From contig NZ_JAPVLQ010000006.1 of assembly GCF_027158005.1 (NCBI RefSeq), positions 1-64,000 of the forward strand: DNA of 64,000 bases, given 5' to 3'. Under the pieces are notes generated by a model that was not told the DNA's origin, made no database searches, and saw only the letters and a program-made list of their open reading frames with translations. Below, piece by piece: positions 61,197-64,000 of this stretch. The position numbers and the translations under genes are program-made. Position 1 is the stretch's first letter. Each line of letters starts with the position of its first letter. The DNA is from Rhodococcus sp. H36-A4. Lineage in GTDB: Bacteria; Actinomycetota; Actinomycetes; Mycobacteriales; Mycobacteriaceae.

Positions 61197-63332
61197 TCAG
61201 ACGCTGGCAACGCCGGGAGCGAGGAAACGCTGCCCGGTGGCCGCCTCCGATGCGCCACTACGATCGAGGTACGGCGTGATGCCGCCGTTCCAGAATCCGA
61301 ACCCACCGCCGAGCAGCAGGCAGAGGTCGATGTCCTCGGGTGCTGCGACGACGCCTTCGTCGAGCATGATTCGGATCTCGTCGGCGATTGCGTTGCGGGT
61401 GCGATCGAGCACCTGCTCTGCAGTCGATGGTGAGTCACCCTGTGGCCATAGGGCCGCAACCTCGGGGTCGACGACCTGGCCGTCGGGTCCGTACGTCCAG
61501 ACGCCGGGCTTCTTCGCCTCGACCAGGGCGCGGAATCCGGGTGAGTCCTTGAACCGATCCGGGTAGGCCTCTGCAAGCGTCTCGGCCGTATGCAATGCGA
61601 CGGCAGGCCCGACCAGCGCGAGGAGAGTCAACGGGCTCATCGGCATACCGAGTTCGCCTACTGCACCGTCGGCGACGTCGAAGGGGGTGCCCTCGTCGAT
61701 TGCCCCGATGATCTCGTTGGATGCGCGGGTCACCAAGCGGTTGAACACGAAGCCCGGAAGATCTGCGGACAGAACCGCGGACTTCTTGAGGGTCTTCGCA
61801 GTCGCGAATGCTGTTGCCAGCGTTACATCGTCGGTCTTCTCGCCCTTGACTACCTCGAGAAGTGGAAGGACGGCTACAGGGTTGAAGAAGTGGAACCCCA
61901 CAACGCGTTCCGGGTGCTTCAGATCTGCAGCCATCTTGGTGATCGACAGCGAGGACGTGTTCGTCGCGAGAATCGTTTCAGCGGAGACGAATTCTTCGAC
62001 CTCGGCGAACACCTTCTTCTTCACATCGAGGTTTTCGAACACGGCCTCGATGACGAAATCGGTCTTGGCGAAAGCGGCCTTGTCGATCGATCCGGACACC
62101 AACGCCTTCAGTCGATTCGCGGCGTCGGGGGAGAGGCGCTTCTTACCGAGCAGCTTGTCGATTTCACCGTGGACGTAACCGACGCCCTTGTCGATGCGCT
62201 CCTGGTCGATGTCGGTCAGAATAACGGGCACTTTCAGCTGACGCACGAACAGCAAGGCAAGCTGACTGGCCATCAACCCGGCACCGACGATGCCGACGCC
62301 CGTGATCTTGCGTGCCAGCGACTTGTCGGGTGCACCTGCGGGACGCTTCGCGCGTTTCTGCGTGAGATCGAACGCGTACAACCCGGCGCGAAGTTCGTCC
62401 TTGACCAGCAACGTCGAGAGTGCTTCGTCTTCGGCGGCGAAGGCCTTGTCCAGCGAAGCTGAATCGGTGATGTCGGTGCTCTTGGCAAGCTCGAGCAGTT
62501 CTACCGCAGCTACGGGGCCCGGTGCGAAGTTGCCCGTCTTGCCGGCCACGATGCCCTTCGCACGCGCAATGGCGTCGTCCCATGCTTTGCCGCGATCGAT
62601 CTCGGGCCGATTCGGAACGACGTCGCCGTTCAACACCCGAACAGCCCATGCGAGAGACTGCTCGATGAAGTCGGCGCCGCCGAACATGGCGTCGACGATG
62701 CCCAGGTCCACAGCTTGCTGCGGCTTCAGCGTGCGGTTCTGGTTGAGCGAATTCTCGATGATGACGGTCACTGCGGTGGAAGCACCGACGATGTTGGGCA
62801 GCAACTGGGTGCCGCCCCAGCCGGGAACGAGTCCGAGAAATGCCTCGGGGAGCCCCAAAGCTGCGGCGTTGTCAGCGACAGTTCGGTAGTGGGAGTGCAA
62901 TCCGACTTCGAGTCCACCGCCGAGTGCAGCGCCGTTGATGAAAGCGAACGTCGGGATGTTCGACTCGCGCAGGCGGCGGAACACCTTGTGACCGAGTTGC
63001 CCGATCTGAAGCGCCTCGTCCTTGGTCTTGATGTTGGGTACGCCGTTGAGGTCGGCACCGACAGCGAAGATGAACGGCTTGCCGGTCACCGCGATAGCAA
63101 CGGGATCAGCTGCGAAGGCCTCGTCGAGTGCGGCATCGAACCGCGCGAGTCCGGCCGGTCCGAACGTCGACGGCTTGGTGTGGTCGTAACCGTTGTCCAG
63201 CGTGACGAGGGCAATGCTGCCTTCGAGGCCGGGTACGGAGATGATCTTGGTGAACGCGTTCGTGACAACCTCGTCGGGCATCACTGGTTTCTTTGTCGCT
63301 TCGCTCGTGGGGCTAGTGGTGACGTCGCTCAT
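61197..63332 (-). CDS. fadB: Fused enoyl-CoA hydratase / 3-hydroxyacyl-CoA dehydrogenase (FadB-type)
   Basis: The 711-residue enzyme does two steps of fatty-acid beta-oxidation. The crotonase half (residues 25-220) has the oxyanion loop 'FAVGADLNGVPN' and 'NGAALGGGLEVGLHSHYR' with catalytic Glu around 'LPEAFLGLVPGWGGTQLLP'. The NAD-dependent dehydrogenase half starts 'VGIVGAGLMASQLALLF' (about 345), with catalytic His in 'VVGFHFFNPVAVLPLLEVV' and a C-terminal helical domain. ATG 63332 has AGGAG seven bases upstream and overlaps the thiolase stop (ATGA), so the much longer frame to 63920 is a fusion artefact with another frame. Confidence 0.93.
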   Translation of the reverse strand: MSDVTTSPTSEATKKPVMPDEVVTNAFTKIISVPGLEGSIALVTLDNGYDHTKPSTFGPAGLARFDAALDEAFAADPVAIAVTGKPFIFAVGADLNGVPNIKTKDEALQIGQLGHKVFRRLRESNIPTFAFINGAALGGGLEVGLHSHYRTVADNAAALGLPEAFLGLVPGWGGTQLLPNIVGASTAVTVIIENSLNQNRTLKPQQAVDLGIVDAMFGGADFIEQSLAWAVRVLNGDVVPNRPEIDRGKAWDDAIARAKGIVAGKTGNFAPGPVAAVELLELAKSTDITDSASLDKAFAAEDEALSTLLVKDELRAGLYAFDLTQKRAKRPAGAPDKSLARKITGVGIVGAGLMASQLALLFVRQLKVPVILTDIDQERIDKGVGYVHGEIDKLLGKKRLSPDAANRLKALVSGSIDKAAFAKTDFVIEAVFENLDVKKKVFAEVEEFVSAETILATNTSSLSITKMAADLKHPERVVGFHFFNPVAVLPLLEVVKGEKTDDVTLATAFATAKTLKKSAVLSADLPGFVFNRLVTRASNEIIGAIDEGTPFDVADGAVGELGMPMSPLTLLALVGPAVALHTAETLAEAYPDRFKDSPGFRALVEAKKPGVWTYGPDGQVVDPEVAALWPQGDSPSTAEQVLDRTRNAIADEIRIMLDEGVVAAPEDIDLCLLLGGGFGFWNGGITPYLDRSGASEAATGQRFLAPGVASV

Positions 63333-64000
63333 GCCTTCGCTCCTGAGTATTCGGAGTGGATCGGATTTTCCCAAATGACGGTTCCGCCCATGCCGAGACC
63401 GATGCACATGGTCGTCAGGCCGTAACGAACGTCGGGGCGTTGAGCGAACTGGCGGCTCAACTGGGTCATCAGTCGCACACCCGAGGACGCGAGGGGGTGC
63501 CCGCAGGCGATGGCGCCGCCCCACTGGTTGACACGGGGATCGTCGTCGGCGATGCCGTAGTGCTCGAGGAACGCGAGAACCTGCACTGCGAACGCCTCGT
63601 TGATTTCGAACAACCCGATATCGGAGATGCTCAAACCGGTGCGACCGAGCAACTTCTCGGTGGCGGGGACCGGTCCGATGCCCATGACCGCAGGGTCGAC
63701 GCCTGCAAACGAGAAGCCGACCATGCGCATACCGATGTTCAGACCGAGCTCGTGCGCGGTGTCCTCGCCGGCGAGGATCGCAGCGGTGGCACCGTCGTTG
63801 AGACCGGCAGCATTTCCTGCTGTGACCCGGCCCGCTGGGCGGAACGGAGTCTTCAGCTTCGCGAGATCGTCGATAGTTGTTCCGGGACGTGGTGGCTCGT
63901 CCTCGGTGGCCAGGCCCCAACCAGCGGCGGACTTGGTGGCGACCGGTACGAGTGTGTCGGCGATGAAACCGGCCTTCTTGGCGGCCTCGTACTTGTTCTG
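63329..64000 (-). CDS. fadA: Acetyl-CoA acyltransferase (thiolase, FadA), 5' end outside the window
   Basis: The thiolase cleaves 3-oxoacyl-CoA in the last beta-oxidation step. The visible 223 residues of the C-terminal half include 'FEINEAFAVQVLAF', the His of 'GGAIACGHPLASSG' and the second active-site Cys of 'TTMCIGLGMGGT'. The frame is open to the window end, so the N-terminal half with the acylated Cys is missing here. It overlaps fadB by four bases (ATGA), giving fadA-fadB order in one operon. Confidence 0.93.
   Translation of the reverse strand, partial: QNKYEAAKKAGFIADTLVPVATKSAAGWGLATEDEPPRPGTTIDDLAKLKTPFRPAGRVTAGNAAGLNDGATAAILAGEDTAHELGLNIGMRMVGFSFAGVDPAVMGIGPVPATEKLLGRTGLSISDIGLFEINEAFAVQVLAFLEHYGIADDDPRVNQWGGAIACGHPLASSGVRLMTQLSRQFAQRPDVRYGLTTMCIGLGMGGTVIWENPIHSEYSGAKA

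Noticed and set aside
63333..63920. N-terminal extension of fadB giving a 907-residue protein
   Set aside because: That part is the shifted reading of the thiolase gene; the ribosome site and ATGA overlap place the start at 63332.

Overview
The window looks like the chromosome of a mycolic-acid actinomycete, most likely Rhodococcus or a close Nocardiaceae relative, carrying the right-hand end of a phage-derived element. The host part (about 7,085-64,000) is G+C-rich with frequent GTG starts. It encodes hallmark actinobacterial functions: a mycothiol-dependent formaldehyde dehydrogenase, polyphosphate glucokinase, SigA and SigB, IdeR, and the DUF3710, DUF3159, DUF4193 and DUF3093 proteins. From memory, much of 16,361-59,190 follows the order of the M. 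tuberculosis Rv2682c-Rv2715 block, with insertions.

Region 1 (1-7,084) is visibly lower in G+C. It starts with the end of an IS3-family element inserted into a terminase large-subunit gene. A head-only morphogenesis cassette follows: portal, scaffold, major capsid, head-tail adaptor and head-closure protein. It has no tail genes and ends at a strong two-way hairpin. Two opposite-strand accessory genes sit in or beside it: a 307-residue protein with a HEPN-type Rx4H motif, and a single-pass membrane protein. The element abuts the 3' stub of a host permease-like gene. This is the most unusual part: either a decayed prophage or a tail-less, capsid-forming satellite-like element.

Region 2 (7,085-13,750) holds an aminotransferase, an arsenic operon (arsR-acr3-arsC-small membrane protein), a permuted papain-like hydrolase, and the peroxide module ahpC-ahpD divergent from oxyR.

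Region 3 (13,790-36,400) has a Ski2-like helicase, a hydrolase with tandem repeats upstream, a PAC2 protein, the mscR-metallo-hydrolase formaldehyde pair, a lipoprotein, DUF4192, sigB-ideR-galE (same strand, with acuC-pat between sigB and ideR on the other strand), a methyltransferase, small conserved proteins, a YihY membrane protein and a second SF2 helicase.

Region 4 (36,500-51,000) is the conserved housekeeping block: sigA, ppgK, suhB, cei, DUF4193, DUF3093, dut, DUF3710, hydrolase, OB-fold protein, DUF3159, ceoC/ceoB, an APC-type (possibly K+) transporter and an RNA m5U methyltransferase.

Region 5 (51,000-64,000) contains a CGNR regulator, a DrrAB-type ABC exporter, sigK-rskA, a glutaminase-STAS-cNMP fusion, dxs, a sugar porter with a YciI protein, and a fadA-fadB beta-oxidation pair running off the window. 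Most convergent gene pairs are separated by perfect or near-perfect hairpins.
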